Source: Rhodoferax sp. (GTDB lineage: Bacteria > Pseudomonadota > Gammaproteobacteria > Burkholderiales > Burkholderiaceae_C). Taken from it: a stretch of DNA of 16,399 bases. The translations under genes and the position numbers were made by a program. The notes below the pieces were generated by a model. The model was given only the letters and a program-made list of their open reading frames with translations, was not told where the DNA came from and ran no database searches. The stretch is taken from the NCBI GenBank assembly GCA_028711355.1, contig JAQTSL010000040.1:1-16399 (forward strand), in the 5' to 3' direction. Positions 14,387-16,399 of this stretch are shown piece after piece. The number at the start of each line of letters is the position of its first letter. Within the stretch, counting starts at the first letter, position 1.

Positions 14387-16399
14387 TCAATCGGGTTTTG
14401 CGTTGCGCCGCGCCAGTTGCCCCAAAGACCAGCGCCGCCACGCTTTGCGTCCCTCTTCCAGCAGCCCCATTAGCAAGGCCAGCGGCAGCACCAGTAGCCA
14501 GGTGGCCCAGCCCAGCGGGGCGGTGCCAAACAGGGTGTTGCCCCACGGGTTGTAGAGGATCAGCAGCAGCAACACCAGCTCCAGGGTCAGCCCGCCCAGC
14601 AGCAAGGGGTTCTTCAGCGCAGCAAAGCGCAAGCCCGATTGCAGCGGGTGGCGGCACAAAAACACATTGACCATCTGCGCGATGACGATGCCGGCCAAAC
14701 AGGCGCTGGTGGCTTGCAGGTAGTGCGGGTCGGTGGCGGGCAGCAGGTCGCCATAGCGCCAGCCGCTGCCTTTGAGCACCGCATAAAAAGCCGCCATGGC
14801 AATAGCGGCCTCCAGCACCCCCAGCCACAGGTAGGCGCGCACGGCCAACCCCCAGGACAGCAGCCGCTCGCTGCGCGCACGGGGCGGCTGCTGCATCAGA
14901 CCAGGGTGCGGCGCCTCAGCCCCCAGGGCCAGCGCGGGCAGCATATCGGTGCCCAGATCGACCGCCAGAATCTGGATGACGGTCAGTGGCAGCGGTATCC
15001 GAAACAACATGAACGCCAGGTACGGCACCAGCTCGGGCACGTTGGACGACAAAATATAGGTGAGGAATTTGCGCAGGTTCTCAAACACCGCACGCCCCTC
15101 TTCAATGGCGTTGACGATGCTGGCAAAGTTGTCATCAAGCAAGATGATGTCGGCCGCCTCTTTGGCCACATCGGTGCCAGCGAGCCCCATCGCAATGCCG
15201 ATGTCGGCCGCCTTCAGGGCGGGTGCGTCATTGACCCCGTCACCGGTGACGGCCACGGTCTCGCCCTTGCGCTGCAAGGCTTGCACGATCAGCATTTTTT
15301 GCTCGGCGGTGACGCGGGCAAAAATGATCTCGGGCGCATCCAGCGCCAGTTGCAATTGCGCCGGCGACATTTTGGGCAGCAGGCTGCCTTGCAGCACCTC
15401 GGGCTGGGCGCTGCGCACCAGGCCAATTTCGCGGGCAATGGCCAGCGCCGTGTGCGGGTGGTCACCGGTGACCATGATGACCTTGACCCCGGCCGTGTGG
15501 CAGCGGGCGATGGCGGCGGGTACTTCAGGGCGCGGCGGGTCTTGCAGGCCCACCAGGCCGCACAAGATCATCGCTTGCTCAGCCGGTTCTTCATCCGTTG
15601 CCAACGGCTTGTACGCCAGGGCCAGCACGCGCAGGCCACGCTCCATCATGCTGTCTTGCGCCACCGTCCATTGGGCAAGCGGGGCAGGATCGAGCGCCAG
15701 CAGATGGCCCTTGCTCAGCACCTGCGTACACAGCGGCAGCAGCATGTCGGGGGCGCCTTTGCAGTACAGCACGCGTTGGCCCGCCTGTTCCACGATGACC
15801 GACATCCGCTTGCGCTCGGTATCAAAGGCGATCTCGGTGGTCCAGACGCGCTGGCGCTCGGCCAAGTTGGCCGCCAAAGCCAGGTTCCACAGCGCCACCT
15901 CCATCGGGTCACCCTGCGGCTGGCGTTCGGCAAAGCGCAGCGTGTGGCAACTGCCGACCACGCGCAGCAGGGCCTCGGGCAGGGCGGCTGCGGGCTCATG
16001 AAAATCACCTTCGGCAAACACCTGCCTGACGCTCATGCGGTTTTGCGTCAGGGTGCCGGTTTTGTCAGAGCAGATCACCGTGGTGCTGCCCAGCGTTTCA
16101 ACCGCCGACAGGTGGCGCACCAGCGCATTGCGCCGTGCCATGCGCTGGGTCGCCATGGCCAGCGACAGCGTGACGGTGGGCAGCAGCCCCTCGGGCACAT
16201 TGGCAACAATGATGCCAATGGCAAACAGCATATTGCTCCAAAACGGCAAGCCCATCGCCTGCCCGACGAAGAAGAAAATCACCCCCAGCGCACTTGCCAG
16301 CAGCGCTACCAGGTGCGACAAGCGGGCAATTTCGCGCTGTAGCGGCGAGCTGCTGGCCCCAATGCTTTGCGTCAGGTGGGCGATCTTGCCAAATTCAGA
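14387..16399 (-). CDS. P2-type cation-transporting ATPase, Na+/K+-ATPase (P2C)-like, N-terminus outside window
   Basis: The last 670 residues of a pump usually near 900 aa are present; the gene runs off the right edge without a start. Visible in order (numbering from the first residue in view) are the A-domain end (SEFGKIAHLT), membrane helix M4 with VPEGLLPTVTLSLA (Glu70), phosphorylation Asp112 in CSDKTGTLTQNRM, nucleotide domain KGAPDMLLP, hinge motifs VTGDHPHTALAIA and TGDGVNDAPALKAAD, and six C-terminal membrane helices. M5 reads SSNVPELVPYL (Asn453, Glu456), and the M6 region reads IPLPLTVIQILAVDLGTDML (Asp481, Asp485). These follow the Na+/K+-ATPase alpha subunit closely. Cation-binding residues of that family are therefore conserved, which suggests Na+ or K+ transport, though substrate is not proven. 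The C-terminus lacks the KETYY ending of animal pumps. No beta subunit is visible. Confidence 0.93.
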   Translation of the reverse strand, partial: SEFGKIAHLTQSIGASSSPLQREIARLSHLVALLASALGVIFFFVGQAMGLPFWSNMLFAIGIIVANVPEGLLPTVTLSLAMATQRMARRNALVRHLSAVETLGSTTVICSDKTGTLTQNRMSVRQVFAEGDFHEPAAALPEALLRVVGSCHTLRFAERQPQGDPMEVALWNLALAANLAERQRVWTTEIAFDTERKRMSVIVEQAGQRVLYCKGAPDMLLPLCTQVLSKGHLLALDPAPLAQWTVAQDSMMERGLRVLALAYKPLATDEEPAEQAMILCGLVGLQDPPRPEVPAAIARCHTAGVKVIMVTGDHPHTALAIAREIGLVRSAQPEVLQGSLLPKMSPAQLQLALDAPEIIFARVTAEQKMLIVQALQRKGETVAVTGDGVNDAPALKAADIGIAMGLAGTDVAKEAADIILLDDNFASIVNAIEEGRAVFENLRKFLTYILSSNVPELVPYLAFMLFRIPLPLTVIQILAVDLGTDMLPALALGAEAPHPGLMQQPPRARSERLLSWGLAVRAYLWLGVLEAAIAMAAFYAVLKGSGWRYGDLLPATDPHYLQATSACLAGIVIAQMVNVFLCRHPLQSGLRFAALKNPLLLGGLTLELVLLLLILYNPWGNTLFGTAPLGWATWLLVLPLALLMGLLEEGRKAWRRWSLGQLARRNAKPD

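Noticed and set aside
14639..16342. Long plus-strand open frame (567 codons) opposite the P-type ATPase gene
   Set aside because: The minus strand carries every P-type ATPase motif, whereas the plus-strand product is rich in Gln/His/Arg with no domain.

Overview
The window reads like accessory chromosome of a GC-rich betaproteobacterium, most likely Burkholderiales/Comamonadaceae (Rhodoferax- or Polaromonas-like). The basis is codon use, the gene families present, and three scattered copies of a short intergenic repeat of a type I associate with that family; this is inference, as no rRNA or other phylogenetic marker is present. About half of the window is intact genes. The rest is decayed genes and insertion-sequence debris.

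Layout. (1) Bases 1-1080 hold remnants: an IS91-type transposase fragment (-), a small cupin gene with one internal TGA (-), an unidentified coding remnant (-), and the first residues of a YafY/WYL-type regulator (+). (2) 1097-5497 is a three-gene plus-strand operon: a TPR/beta-barrel outer-membrane protein, a periplasmic FecR-domain protein with a His/Gly repeat and a poly-Gln tail, and a CHASE2 class III nucleotide cyclase. Facing it tail to tail at 5541-6509 is a cNMP-binding-domain/GGDEF diguanylate cyclase. The four genes look like an envelope-to-cyclic-nucleotide-to-c-di-GMP signalling module. (3) 6633-7492 is an IS3-family element with both terminal inverted repeats but without its DDE catalytic region; its right end supplies the stop codon of the next gene. 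(4) 7490-10310 (-) encodes a DUF2975 membrane protein, a small XRE/YozG-like regulator overlapping it by one base, and an S9-family lipoprotein peptidase. An inverted-repeat operator candidate precedes the set.

(5) 10311-12060 is a second decay zone: noncoding sequence, a C-terminal fragment of an RlhA/YdcP-type U32 protein (-) and an internally deleted cusA-type heavy-metal RND pump gene (+). (6) 12328-13941 holds a divergent pair, a Crp/Fnr-family regulator (-) and a secreted HExxH metallopeptidase (+), with a perfect 9-2-9 palindrome and a sigma-54-like promoter candidate between them. This segment is bracketed by two 231-bp direct repeats of the cusA 3' end, exactly 2220 bp apart and about 96% identical. 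(7) 14387-16399 (-) is most of a P2-type cation ATPase that strongly resembles the Na+/K+-ATPase (P2C) subgroup; its N-terminus lies beyond the right edge.

The strongest candidate for an undescribed system is the barrel/FecR/CHASE2-cyclase operon with its facing cNMP-GGDEF partner. The Crp/Fnr-metallopeptidase cassette between cusA repeats is second. Function in both cases is inferred from domains and layout.
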